64,000 nucleotides of DNA, from assembly GCA_017619675.1 (NCBI GenBank), contig JAFZRX010000004.1:62001-126000 (forward strand), read 5' to 3'. Every line of letters begins with the position of its first letter. Positions within the stretch are counted from its first letter, which is position 1. Position numbers and translations under genes: made by a program. This DNA comes from Bacteroidales bacterium. Lineage in GTDB: Bacteria; Bacteroidota; Bacteroidia; Bacteroidales; UBA932. The notes beneath the pieces were generated by a model. That model ran no database searches. It was not told the origin of the DNA and saw only the letters and a list, made by a program, of their open reading frames with translations. Positions 44,691 through 58,814 of the stretch are shown piece after piece.

Positions 44691-44735
44691 CAAAAAAGCC
44701 ACTGGAAGCAATTCCAGTGGCTTTTTTGTGACTCC
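44684..44735. terminator. 24-bp perfect palindrome: bidirectional terminator embracing the tRNA-Arg 3' end
   Basis: Left arm 44684-44707 and right arm 44712-44735 are perfectly complementary, with a 4-nt loop (GCAA). The inner 16 bp, with A6 and T6 flanks, form a normal two-way terminator. The outer 8 bp repeat, in reverse, GGAGTCAC, which is the tRNA 3' acceptor strand, discriminator and one more base. Confidence 0.85.
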
Positions 44736-44975
44736 ACTTATATTCACTGGGGGCCGTTTCCCCCAGACCCCCTGAGTCGGCGCCCTGCGCCTCCAAACAG
44801 TTCAAATGTAGCGCCAGCGCCGAAGCGACCACGTGCGTTTTCTGCGCTTCCTGCTTTGCCGTGACGACGCCCAGGAAGAGGCATCGCGCAGCGATGGCTA
44901 ATCCTGTAGGAAAGACAAAAAGCCCGCTGGAATTCCGGCGGGCATTTTCGTATACTATTGTCGTACAGCCTCGGA
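44736..44975. other. Non-coding stretch with several hairpins between tRNA-Arg and the MBL gene
   Basis: No convincing ORF. Hairpins are seen at 44747-44753/44760-44766 (CTGGGGG/CCCCCAG), in a GCGCC-rich part near 44776-44805, and around 44881-44898. The composition differs from coding DNA. It may be decayed sequence next to a tRNA or an unnamed small RNA. Its last part is the MBL terminator. Confidence 0.45.
44912..44943 (-). terminator. Rho-independent terminator of the isomerase/DUF1080-MBL operon
   Basis: A 9-bp stem (44922-44930 with 44935-44943, one G-T pair) with a 4-nt loop, followed on the minus strand by TTTTTGTCTTT. It lies 33 bp after the MBL stop. Confidence 0.8.
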
Positions 44976-45875
44976 TTACAGCACCTTCCCAGCGTTGTAA
45001 TTGAACCTTACCCCCTGGTATGTGTACCTGCGGTTGGTGCCGTTCTGGCTATCACTGGTCTTCTCTCCGACAAGTTTTCCTTCAAGCACGCCCTTGGCGA
45101 TTTCCCTCAGGTCGTAGACACGCTTGGTGGTCTCTGCGTTTGTGCCGTCGAAGTGCCCTGGAAGCATGTAGTATATCTGCTTGTCGTACATCATCTGGAG
45201 AGTCTCCTCCGCTGACTTGATGAATGTAGAGACATTCATGTTCATCAGCAGGTTTGTGCTGCCGAATGCATCTCCGCTGAAACCTATGTGATTGGCTTCA
45301 TCTATGAACAGTACCGAATCCGCAGTATGTCCCGGAGCATAGAAGACCTCCAGGATGCGGCCACCAAGATCGAACTTCTGATGATTGCTCATATAATTCA
45401 CCTTGCCGGTATAGCCGCGCGGGACGCGGATGCCTTCTGCCTGGGTCATCCACATGCTGTCGAAGCAGCCCACGGAACCTGCATGGTCTCCATGAGTGTG
45501 GGTAAGAGCCATGGTAACGGGTTTCTTGGTAAGTCTGGCCACTATCTTGTCCAAATCGGCAATCCTTGTACCTGTATCAATGAGCAAAGCCTTTTCATTG
45601 CCTTCCACAAGGTATACTGACTCGTTATACATCAGATGGCCGTTGCCTACCCAAAGATGCTCATTAAGCTGATGGAATACTACGTCCTCATTCCTGAAAA
45701 CCTCAGGGAAGTCTTCCATCTGGAGAGTAGATACCGTAGGATCATCCTGAGGGAGTTCAGGAGACAATACGGAAGCAAGGGCGGGGATTCTGTCTGCTAC
45801 TGCGACTCCTGCCGCCACCGCCGCCATCTTCTTGATGGCAGACCTGCGTGAAATTTTATTTGAATTCATATCCAT
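44976..45875 (-). CDS. MBL-fold metallo-hydrolase exported by the Tat pathway
   Basis: 299 residues. The N-terminus has a twin-arginine signal, ISRRSAIKKM, followed by a small hydrophobic stretch ending near ALAS. The metal site is ALTHTHGDHAGSVG, with FYAPGHTADSV and the late HFDG as further ligands. It resembles glyoxalase-II/beta-lactamase-like hydrolases that fold in the cytoplasm with metals before export. The substrate is unknown. It lies 2 bp downstream of the isomerase/DUF1080 fusion gene, so both should act in the same compartment and pathway. Confidence 0.9.
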   Translation of the reverse strand: MDMNSNKISRRSAIKKMAAVAAGVAVADRIPALASVLSPELPQDDPTVSTLQMEDFPEVFRNEDVVFHQLNEHLWVGNGHLMYNESVYLVEGNEKALLIDTGTRIADLDKIVARLTKKPVTMALTHTHGDHAGSVGCFDSMWMTQAEGIRVPRGYTGKVNYMSNHQKFDLGGRILEVFYAPGHTADSVLFIDEANHIGFSGDAFGSTNLLMNMNVSTFIKSAEETLQMMYDKQIYYMLPGHFDGTNAETTKRVYDLREIAKGVLEGKLVGEKTSDSQNGTNRRYTYQGVRFNYNAGKVL

Positions 45876-45877
45876 AT

Positions 45878-47926
45878 TTATTCTTCAGTGTTCAGTTCCT
45901 GGATGCTGATGTCCTTGTACCATGCCTCGCAGGCGCGTCCTTCGTGGATCTGTACGGCTATGTATCCTTCCTTGAAGATCTCACCGATGCCCGGAACCGG
46001 ATAGTATGTGTCATAGAACGGATCTATGTAGTCAGTCTGCTTTACGCCGTTCAGCCATATCCTCACCCTTGGGCCCTCGCACCTGATCACGTAGTCGTTC
46101 CACTTGTCCACGCGGTAGTTTTCAGGCCTGTGGAGCTGTTCTCCAAGGAACTCCCAGCGGCGGGATTCATCGTAGAGCGCTCCGAAGCGGTAGGAGATGA
46201 TATCGCCCTGATAGCCAACCATTTCAAAGTCGCGTCCGGGTTCCTCGCAGTGGACGCTTCGGAACTGGACGCCTCCGTTGTAGTTCCTGTCGTTGGCCTT
46301 CATCATGTACTTCAGGTGGAGTTCGAAATCTCCATACATCTTCTCCGTCCTGAGGAACTGGTTGTGCTCAAGGTCGTCCTTCATGTTTCCTCCAACGATG
46401 GACTTCCGGGTGATGCGGAAGTGGTCCTTTGCACTCTCGCTGTTGTACTCCCAACCCTTCATGGTCTTGCCGTCAAAGATGGGCGTTCCCTTGAACTGAT
46501 TGATGATGTCCACAGGCTGGGATGTCGCCTCCAGTGAGGTTGGAATGAGTTCCAGATAACTTACATCCGGGAGGGACTCCACGGCCCTGAACTTGCTCCT
46601 GGCGGTGGTGTCCGCCTTGAGCGCCAGCTGTATGCCCTGGAGGGCTATCTCGACATCTCCGCCATTGGGAATTGAAATTACTCCCACATCCTTGGTATTG
46701 TAGTCATACCAGGTGAAGGTAGGCTCAAACAGATATGCAAGTTCCTGATTGTCAGCGGTTACCGTCATGGCACTGCCAATGGCCGGCTGGGCATACCTCA
46801 TGAGTACCTGATAGTTGCCGGGCTTGAGGTTGGCCTTCCATTTGATGCTTTGGCGGGCGCTGTTCCAATCGTGGATGGTGGCATCCTGTCCCCTGCCCTG
46901 GAGCCTCAGGTCTTCGGACAGTTCCGCGCTATCGGCATAGAGGAAGATAGGTGCGCCTGTCTGGGCGGCCTTCTGCTTGTCGGCTATCATCTGTCCGCAC
47001 TTGTCGTTGATCCAGTTGACGGTCTTGATGAGGTATGGCAGAGGATTGTCAAAATCATGCTCATACTCAATCATCATCAAGGGCTTGATGCTCCTGTCAA
47101 AAAGGAGTTGGAAGACCTCGTCAAGGCGGCCCGCGCCGTCTCCGCAGGGGACGTCCAGGCCGTGAGGGCCTATCTCGCTGACGTCGCGGATGTGGAAATG
47201 ATACATCTTTCCAATGTCCGCGCATCTTTTTGTTACTTCACACGGGTCGAAGCCTCCGCGCATATAATGGCCGAAGTCCACGGACGCACCTATGGCCTTG
47301 CTCCTGCCCGTTACGTCTTCAATTGTGAAGTCCGGATTCCAATAGGCCGCCTCCCTGGGATGGTTGGTGAATACCATTGTCATCCCGTACTCATTGAGGA
47401 TGTCCTCATAGAAACTGACATCCTTTCCGCCATTGACCGCCCTCTTGGGGTCAGTTACTATGGTGGTGAAACCCATTTCCTTGCAGAACTTGACCAGTTC
47501 CTCAAAGTTGTTTCCGCTGCCGTCCATGCCGGCGTAGATGGAAACGCACTTGACGCCGCTCTCCGCCAGACGCTGCTTGATGGCGTCCTTCCACTCCTGT
47601 GACAGTCCCATGCCTATGCGGACGTTGCTGTCCGGAGAGACGCGCAGGCCCGTGGAGGCCTCGATGTACTTGAGGCCGAGGGCCTTTGTCAAGTCTATCG
47701 CCTCGAAGAACGAATATTTGGTGAAGGTATATGCCTGGACTCCTACCCTTATGCCCAGTTTCTCGGCATTTGGGCAACCGTCGGCCAGACGGCCGTAACT
47801 GTTGTACGGTTTGGTCCTGGGGGTGCGGAGATTGAGGTTTTCTGCGTTCTGCGCCAGGCAGAGGAATGTCATTGCGGTGGTTCCGAGGACAAGTCCCGCC
47901 TTCCTGAAGAGATTGGAGATAGCCAT
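45878..47926 (-). CDS. Exported fusion: sugar isomerase/AP-endonuclease-2 TIM barrel plus DUF1080 domain
   Basis: 682 residues. A signal peptide (MAISNLFRKAGLVLGTTAMTF) is followed by three modules. A TIM barrel (about 50-325) of the AP_endonuc_2/sugar-phosphate isomerase type keeps candidate metal ligands D217 and H220 in SVDFGHYMRGG, H243/H245 in YHFHIRDV and E287/E289 in IEYEHDF. The middle beta-sandwich (about 335-470) resembles lectin-like/DUF5077 domains. The C-terminal DUF1080 (3-keto-disaccharide hydrolase) domain (about 485-680) has PIFDGKTMKGWEY, NGGVQFRS and WNDYVIRCEG. Both catalytic types are implicated in 3-keto-glycoside breakdown in Bacteroides; having them on one chain is unusual. 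A -7 box (minus TAAATTTG, 47957-47964) lies upstream. Confidence 0.85.
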   Translation of the reverse strand: MAISNLFRKAGLVLGTTAMTFLCLAQNAENLNLRTPRTKPYNSYGRLADGCPNAEKLGIRVGVQAYTFTKYSFFEAIDLTKALGLKYIEASTGLRVSPDSNVRIGMGLSQEWKDAIKQRLAESGVKCVSIYAGMDGSGNNFEELVKFCKEMGFTTIVTDPKRAVNGGKDVSFYEDILNEYGMTMVFTNHPREAAYWNPDFTIEDVTGRSKAIGASVDFGHYMRGGFDPCEVTKRCADIGKMYHFHIRDVSEIGPHGLDVPCGDGAGRLDEVFQLLFDRSIKPLMMIEYEHDFDNPLPYLIKTVNWINDKCGQMIADKQKAAQTGAPIFLYADSAELSEDLRLQGRGQDATIHDWNSARQSIKWKANLKPGNYQVLMRYAQPAIGSAMTVTADNQELAYLFEPTFTWYDYNTKDVGVISIPNGGDVEIALQGIQLALKADTTARSKFRAVESLPDVSYLELIPTSLEATSQPVDIINQFKGTPIFDGKTMKGWEYNSESAKDHFRITRKSIVGGNMKDDLEHNQFLRTEKMYGDFELHLKYMMKANDRNYNGGVQFRSVHCEEPGRDFEMVGYQGDIISYRFGALYDESRRWEFLGEQLHRPENYRVDKWNDYVIRCEGPRVRIWLNGVKQTDYIDPFYDTYYPVPGIGEIFKEGYIAVQIHEGRACEAWYKDISIQELNTEE

Positions 47927-47956
47927 GGGTAATCTGTGATTGGGTTAGTATCTGCT

Positions 47957-47992
47957 CAAATTTACAAAAAAAAAGGTTTCTTGTTATCTTTG
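47957..47992. promoter_or_regulatory. Divergent promoters of the fusion gene and the M28 gene
   Basis: Minus strand TAAATTTG (47957-47964) serves the fusion gene; plus strand TATCTTTG (47985-47992) serves the M28 gene at 48009. A run of ten A lies at 47965-47974 between them. Confidence 0.6.
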
Positions 47993-48008
47993 TAATAAAC
48001 TAAAAGGG

Positions 48009-49262
48009 ATGAAAAGGTTATTTATCATACTGTTGGCGTTCTGCGCCATAGGGCTGGGGGCACAGGACCTGCCGCATTACAAAAGGATTGTCAAGGAACT
48101 GAGTTCCGCAAAGTACCAGGGCCGCGGCTATGCGCGAGACGGCGCCAACAAGGCGGGAAAGTATCTGGAAAAGGAGTTCCGCAAGGCTGGCGTGGACGAA
48201 GTGACGCTCCAGCCATTCACGCTGGACATCAACACTTTCTGCGGCAAGATGAATATGTGGGCCGATGGGAAGAAGCTGCGCGCCGGCGTGGACTTCTCCA
48301 TGCGTGAGTACTCCCCCGGCGCGCACGGGGAGTACCCGGTATATCACGTAGATACCCTGAACTTCAGCGCCGAAAGGCTGTTCCAGGACCTGGCGAAGCC
48401 GGAGTACGCGAACTGCCTTGTGGCGTGCGAGTTCTGGTTCACCTACAGGAACCGCGAGGTGTTCTCCCGCCTGCAGAATGCGGGCGAGTTCCCCAACGCG
48501 GGGCTTATCTATACCTGGGAGTCCCCCATCAAGTTCTACAAGGCCTATGGCGAGAAGGTGGTTGACAAGCCCATCGTTTGGGTGACTCCGGAAGCCATAG
48601 AGGGCGTTAAGAGAGTCCGCCTGGACGTGGACAACAAGTTCCTGAAGGATTACGAGTGCTTCAACGTGATTGCCAAGGTGGAGGGCGCCCGCCACGACAG
48701 CTGCTACGTCTTCACCGCTCATTACGACCATCTGGGCAACCTGGGTAGGAAGATCTATTACGCCGGCGCCAACGACAACGCCTCCGGCACCGCCACAATA
48801 GTGACGCTGGCGGAATACTATGCCAAGAACCGCCCTGAATACGATATGTACTTCATAGCCTTCTCGGGCGAGGACGCCAATCTCCGGGGCTCCACCTGGT
48901 TCGTGGAGCACCCCATCGTCCCGCTGGAGCAGATCAGGTATCTCTTCAACATAGACATGATTGGCGACAACAATCCCGTCCAGTACTGCGAGGTAAGCGA
49001 CCGCGGCATGCGGGGCTTTGAACTGCTTGAGCAGATCAACGCCCGGCAGGGCCACTTCCAGTCGCTGAACCGCGGCGAACTGGCCGCCAACAGCGACCAC
49101 TACCCCTTCGCCGTCCGCGACGTCCCCTGCATCTTCCTGGAGAACGAAGAAGGCGACGCCTTCCAGTACTACCACACCATCTTCGACACCTGGAAGAACG
49201 CCGTCACAACCTCCTACGAGCCAACCTTCCGCCTGGTCCGCGACTTCATATCCATTTATTAA
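48009..49262 (+). CDS. M28 family metallopeptidase (probably active)
   Basis: 417 residues with a signal peptide (MKRLFIILLAFCAIGLGAQ). The M28 metal site looks usable: FTAHYDHLG (H, D), GANDNASG (D), FSGEDANLRGS (E as base, D at the second position), FNIDMIGDN (D) and YYHTIFDTW (H). It is a likely exported aminopeptidase. In this respect it differs from the degenerate homologue at 12805-13734. The gene begins 16 bp after a -7 box and is followed 10 bp later by the flavodoxin/Fe-S gene, so peptide and glycan functions share an operon. Confidence 0.9.
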   Translation: MKRLFIILLAFCAIGLGAQDLPHYKRIVKELSSAKYQGRGYARDGANKAGKYLEKEFRKAGVDEVTLQPFTLDINTFCGKMNMWADGKKLRAGVDFSMREYSPGAHGEYPVYHVDTLNFSAERLFQDLAKPEYANCLVACEFWFTYRNREVFSRLQNAGEFPNAGLIYTWESPIKFYKAYGEKVVDKPIVWVTPEAIEGVKRVRLDVDNKFLKDYECFNVIAKVEGARHDSCYVFTAHYDHLGNLGRKIYYAGANDNASGTATIVTLAEYYAKNRPEYDMYFIAFSGEDANLRGSTWFVEHPIVPLEQIRYLFNIDMIGDNNPVQYCEVSDRGMRGFELLEQINARQGHFQSLNRGELAANSDHYPFAVRDVPCIFLENEEGDAFQYYHTIFDTWKNAVTTSYEPTFRLVRDFISIY

Positions 49263-49272
49263 CCGCCGCATA

Positions 49273-50558
49273 ATGAATATCTTGATTATTAACGGGAGCC
49301 CAAAGGGAAAGTATTCGGTGACTCTTCACACCGGCCTTTTCCTTGAGAAGAAGTTCCCATACCACAAATTCTCATACCTGAACGCAGGGCAGAAGATCAA
49401 TGCCCTGGAGAAAGACTTCTCCCCCGCCCTGGAGGCGATCCGGGCCGCGGACCTGCTGGTTTTCAGTTACCCCGTATACACTTTCCTGGTGCCGTCACAG
49501 CTGCACAGGTTCATTGAACTGATGAAGGAATCCGGGGAGGATTTCTCCGCTAAGACAGCCTCACAGATCAGCACCTCGAAGCATTTCTACGACGTTACAG
49601 CCCACCGTTTCATAGAGGACAACTGTGCGGATATGGGCATCCGTTTCCTGGACGGCCTCTCTGCCGACATGGACGACATCCTCTCTGAAAAAGGACAGAA
49701 ACAGGCCGTAGACTGGCTGGAATTCACACTCTGGAAATATGAAAGGAGCCAGTTCGACATAAAGGAAACCACCGCCAAGAAAGAAGGCAGGAAAGCCGTG
49801 ATAGTGGCTGACCTCCTGCCCGAAGATGCCGGACTGAAGGCCATGATTGACCGTTTTACAGCCGTGTTCCCATATTCTACTGATATAGTGAACATACAGG
49901 AATTCCCATTCCAGGGAGGCTGCTTGAGCTGTTTCAACTGCGCATCTGACGGAAAATGCATATACAAGGACGGATTTGACACCTTCCTGCGCGAAACAAT
50001 CCATGCGCACGATGCCATAATCTACGCCTTCCGCATCAAGGACCACTCCATGGGATCCCGCTTCAAGATGTATGACGACCGGCAGTTCTGCAACGGCCAC
50101 CGTACAGTGACCATGGGATCGCCGGTGGGATACCTGGTTGCGGGCCAATACAGCGCGGAGGAAAACCTCCGCCTGCTGCTGGAGGCCCGCGCCCAGGTGG
50201 GCGGCAACTTCCTGGCGGGCGTCGCTTCGGACGAGTCCGACGCTAACGCCGCGATAGACGCCCTTGCCGCCACCACCGCCTACGCCCTGGAGCATTCCTA
50301 CGCCCCGCCGCAGAACTTCTACGGCGTCGGCGGAATGAAGATCTTCCGCGACCTTATCTATACCATGCGCGGCCTCATGCGCGAGGACCACAAGTTCTTC
50401 AAGAGCCACGGACAGTACGACTTCCCCCAGAAGAAATGGCGTACTTCCCTGCTCATGTACCCTGTAGGCTGGCTCATGCGCAACAAGAAACTCAAGGCCA
50501 AGGCCGGAAACAAGATGAACGAAGGTATGATAGCCCCATACCGCAAAATACTGGATAA

Positions 50559-50562
<4 letters not shown>
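49273..50562 (+). CDS. Tandem flavodoxin-like NAD(P)H oxidoreductase with Cys cluster
   Basis: 429 residues. The first flavodoxin-like/NADPH-dependent FMN reductase unit starts NILIINGSPKGKYSVT and includes LVFSYPVYTFLVPSQ. The second begins around KAVIVADLLPEDAG and contains C-x2-C-x2-C-x5-C in GGCLSCFNCASDGKC, the compact cysteine motif of iron-sulfur flavoproteins. No signal peptide is present, so it is cytoplasmic. It probably transfers electrons between NAD(P)H, FMN and a partner; the substrate is unknown. The last 4 bases overlap the GH9-like start (ATGA). Confidence 0.8.
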
Positions 50563-55978
<5,416 letters not shown>

Positions 55979-55982
55979 AAGA

Positions 55983-56016
55983 AAAAGCTCCGAAGACCTC
56001 GGAGCTTTTCTTTTTT
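55983..56016. terminator. Bidirectional terminator between GH2 and GH31 genes
   Basis: A perfect 11-bp stem (55983-55993 with 55999-56009) and a 5-nt loop, with T-rich tails on both strands (CTTTTTT on plus; TTCTTTTATC on minus). It separates two convergent glycosidase genes. Confidence 0.88.
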
Positions 56017-58306
56017 ACAGGCGCTTGAAGACCGGTATGAATTCCAGGTCTGCGGGGCATTCCACGTACTGGCCGCCGGAGTAGCGTTCTCCGCTGCGGA
56101 ATTCCTCCCAGCCGGCTTCGTTCTTGGGGAGGTAGACCTCCCAGGTGGTTACGCCGGGCTCGGTTATGGGGCAAACCAGATAGTCAGGGCCGAACATGTA
56201 CTCGCAGTCCTGCTTCAGGGCCTCCGCATCGTCGGCGAAGTCAAATACCAGCGGGCGCATGAGGGTGTAGCCTTCCTCTGATACCTTCTTTGCCTGCTCC
56301 TTGATGTATGGCAGGAGTTTGTAACGGAGGTTGATGCAGTCCACGAATATCCCGTAGGTCTCGTCGCTGTAGTTCCAGGGTTCCGTGTGGCTGCCGCTTC
56401 CGTGCACGCGCATCATTGGAAGGAATACTGCGGTCTGGATCCAGCGGAGCATCCTCTCCTGGTATTCCGCGCTGGTGTACTGGTCCCTTGGACGGGAGAA
56501 TCCGCCGGCATCGTAGGTCCACCAGGGAACGCCTGCGGCCATCTGGCCCAGGCCTCCTATGATCTGCCTCTTGAAGGTTGTCCAGTCATGACCCACGTCT
56601 CCGGACCAGGTGAAGATTCCATATCTCTGTGCTCCGGCAAATGCGCTTCTGGTAAGTACCAGGGGCATGTTGTCAGGATCATACTCCTTGAAGCCCTCAT
56701 ACATTGTTCGGTTGACCAGCAACGGGTATGTGTTGCGGTAAACGTTTCCCGGGATTGTGTTGTTTGCAACACGGCGGTTCATCAGTTCGTAGTCGTTGTC
56801 CGGCTCCGTTGAATCGAACCACCAGGCGTCGAATCCAACCTTCACCAGGCTGTCCCTGAAACTCTCCCAATAGTATTCCGCGGCCTCCGGATTGTAATAG
56901 TCGACCCATTCAGTTCCCGGGATGAAGTAACCCTTCTCGGTTAGGTTGTCTCCCAGCACGGAGCCGGTCTCTACCCTTGACCATACGGAAATCATCAGTT
57001 TCATCCCAAGGTCATGGACTTCGTCCACCATGGCTTTTGGATCGGGATATTTGTCCTTGTCAAAGACCATTGAGTTCCAGCCGGTCTTGCCCCACCACTG
57101 CCAGTCCTGGACTATGCAGCTTACGGGGATTCCGCGGCGCTTGAACTCGCGGGCGTTCTCCAGGAGTTCCGCCTGGGTGTCGTATCTCTCACGGCAGTGG
57201 ACGTATCCGAACGCCCAGTCAGGCATCTCCGGAGCGGGGCCGGTGACGGTCCTGTATGCGCCGATCACCTCGTCAGCATTGCCGGCGAATACGGCGTAAT
57301 CAAGGTTCTGGGATACGGGAGACGTGAAGGAAGTGGTGCTGTCAACCGCGCGCCACATGAACTCCACGGTATCCTCGGATGAGCCCTGGGCCTGGATCAC
57401 ATGCCTTCCGGGGGTGAGGTCCGCGAAGCAGGAAATGGCTGTCACCCAGCCGTCAGAGTCCTCGAAAAGGGTCTCTCCATCAACTATTATCTTGTGGCCT
57501 CCACGGGCTACGTGGTCGCCTCCGTAAACCATCAGGCAGTACTTGCCGGCCTTGTCGACGTTGAATTCTCCGGCGAATATCTTAGGAGGCTGAACGGGGC
57601 GCATGCCCGGGACGGGGGCGGCAGCAGGCTGGACCTGAGGCTCCGGCCTCAGGGTGACGGCCTGCGACGGCTTGTTGAAGTAGGTCTCGCCGTAGTTGTG
57701 CCAGAGGATTCCGTAACCCTTGCTGGAGATGACCATAGGGATGGCGGTCTGGGTGTTCAGCTGCACCAGGCGGCGGCTCAGGCCCATTATGTCCAGGAAA
57801 CCGTCCTGGAACTGGCCTGTTCCAAACTGGTGGTCGTCAGCCTGCATCTCAAAGGTCTGGCTGGTGTAATATGTAGGGTCTCCCGGTATCGGCTCCGGCT
57901 GGGTCAGCTTTGCCGTTCCGGTACTGGTGGCAGGAACCGGCGTTCCGCCCACGGTGGTCTTGTCCAGTACCCTTGTGCCGGATTTCTCCTTGAACAGCAG
58001 GTTCCCGTCCTTGCCGTAATAGGCCAGCGTTTCGGTTGCCTTGTCAAAGACAACCTTCATTGCCGCCAGCTGGATGGTGATGGAGGAAACATCCTCCGTC
58101 TTCTTGAATTCAGGGACTGCAACCTTCTCAGTGAAAATGAGTTCCTCCACGTTGTGGGTGGGCTCTCCCATCATCTGCACACGGACGGAATTGTCCGTCA
58201 TTGGAGTTACCAGAAGGTCTCCCTGTGACGTCTTGATCTTGACGCTCCTGGGGTCGCACGCGCATAAGGCAAGCACCGCGGCAACCAGTACAATCAGTTT
58301 TCTCAT
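56015..58306 (-). CDS. Glycoside hydrolase family 31 lipoprotein with PA14-like insert
   Basis: 763 residues with an SPII signal (MRKLIVLVAAVLALCAC). A PA14-like insert (about 245-320, DKAGKYCLMVYGGDHVARGG) splits the N-terminal beta-sandwich. The TIM barrel has the nucleophile D498 in WWFDSTEPDND and the acid/base D570 in FTWSGDVGHDW. This pattern matches GH31 alpha-xylosidases or alpha-glucosidases with a PA14 module, so xyloglucan-type side chains are plausible. Its start overlaps a small unknown gene by 4 bp (ATGA), which is therefore coupled to it. Confidence 0.93.
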   Translation of the reverse strand: MRKLIVLVAAVLALCACDPRSVKIKTSQGDLLVTPMTDNSVRVQMMGEPTHNVEELIFTEKVAVPEFKKTEDVSSITIQLAAMKVVFDKATETLAYYGKDGNLLFKEKSGTRVLDKTTVGGTPVPATSTGTAKLTQPEPIPGDPTYYTSQTFEMQADDHQFGTGQFQDGFLDIMGLSRRLVQLNTQTAIPMVISSKGYGILWHNYGETYFNKPSQAVTLRPEPQVQPAAAPVPGMRPVQPPKIFAGEFNVDKAGKYCLMVYGGDHVARGGHKIIVDGETLFEDSDGWVTAISCFADLTPGRHVIQAQGSSEDTVEFMWRAVDSTTSFTSPVSQNLDYAVFAGNADEVIGAYRTVTGPAPEMPDWAFGYVHCRERYDTQAELLENAREFKRRGIPVSCIVQDWQWWGKTGWNSMVFDKDKYPDPKAMVDEVHDLGMKLMISVWSRVETGSVLGDNLTEKGYFIPGTEWVDYYNPEAAEYYWESFRDSLVKVGFDAWWFDSTEPDNDYELMNRRVANNTIPGNVYRNTYPLLVNRTMYEGFKEYDPDNMPLVLTRSAFAGAQRYGIFTWSGDVGHDWTTFKRQIIGGLGQMAAGVPWWTYDAGGFSRPRDQYTSAEYQERMLRWIQTAVFLPMMRVHGSGSHTEPWNYSDETYGIFVDCINLRYKLLPYIKEQAKKVSEEGYTLMRPLVFDFADDAEALKQDCEYMFGPDYLVCPITEPGVTTWEVYLPKNEAGWEEFRSGERYSGGQYVECPADLEFIPVFKRL

Positions 58307-58692
58307 AATGGCAGTATGCTTGTGTCGGGGCCAATGTCGGCCGCCATTTCCGGAACCATTTGGATGTTGTCCTTGATCTTGAAGATGGCCTCTCCCTTCT
58401 TGCAGATAAGTGTGTAGTCGCTGTCCTCCGCGATACCAAGTTCCTTGACTTCAGATTCGGAGAAATCCATAACGCCGGAGGCGACCCATTCTTCTTCGTC
58501 TTCCGACGGCTTGCAGTAATAAAGGTCACGTACCGCCGTGGTGAGTTCAAGCACCTGCGGGATTGTCTGGTAATTGAGGATGGCTAGGGCGTCGGCATCC
58601 GTATAGCCGACAGGGAAAACCCGGATCTCAGAGTCCAGCTGTTCCTGGGTCAGTTTTCCGAGTTTCTCGAATAGTTCTCTGTATGTAGGCAT
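58303..58692 (-). CDS. Small conserved-looking protein of unknown function, coupled to GH31
   Basis: 129 residues from ATG 58692; the longer frame starting at 58749 adds an unlikely hydrophobic tail. It begins MPTYRELFEKLGKLTQEQLD, which resembles a widespread small family opening with (Y/W)RELxxxLxxLTxEQLDxxVxVf. It is acidic with one Cys pair (YYCKPSEDEEEW, LICKKG) and no signal peptide. I do not know a function. The 4-bp overlap suggests it is made with GH31, although it looks cytoplasmic. A weak -7-like sequence (TATTTTTA on minus, 58719-58726) lies upstream. Confidence 0.65.
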   Translation of the reverse strand: MPTYRELFEKLGKLTQEQLDSEIRVFPVGYTDADALAILNYQTIPQVLELTTAVRDLYYCKPSEDEEEWVASGVMDFSESEVKELGIAEDSDYTLICKKGEAIFKIKDNIQMVPEMAADIGPDTSILPL

Positions 58693-58747
58693 TTCTGTAA
58701 TGGATAGTGTTATCTGTGTAAAAATAGGAAGAATGGCCCAATAAAGC

Positions 58748-58777
58748 AAAAAGTCCCCCCGGACATTCCGGGAGGAC
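58748..58777 (-). terminator. Terminator of the DUF4353-like gene
   Basis: A 10-bp stem with one mismatch (58753-58762 with 58768-58777) and a T-run on the minus strand. It lies 38 bp after the stop at 58815. Confidence 0.65.
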
Positions 58778-58814
58778 GTTGATAGTAATTAACACATATG
58801 GGGACGGTCCCGTC

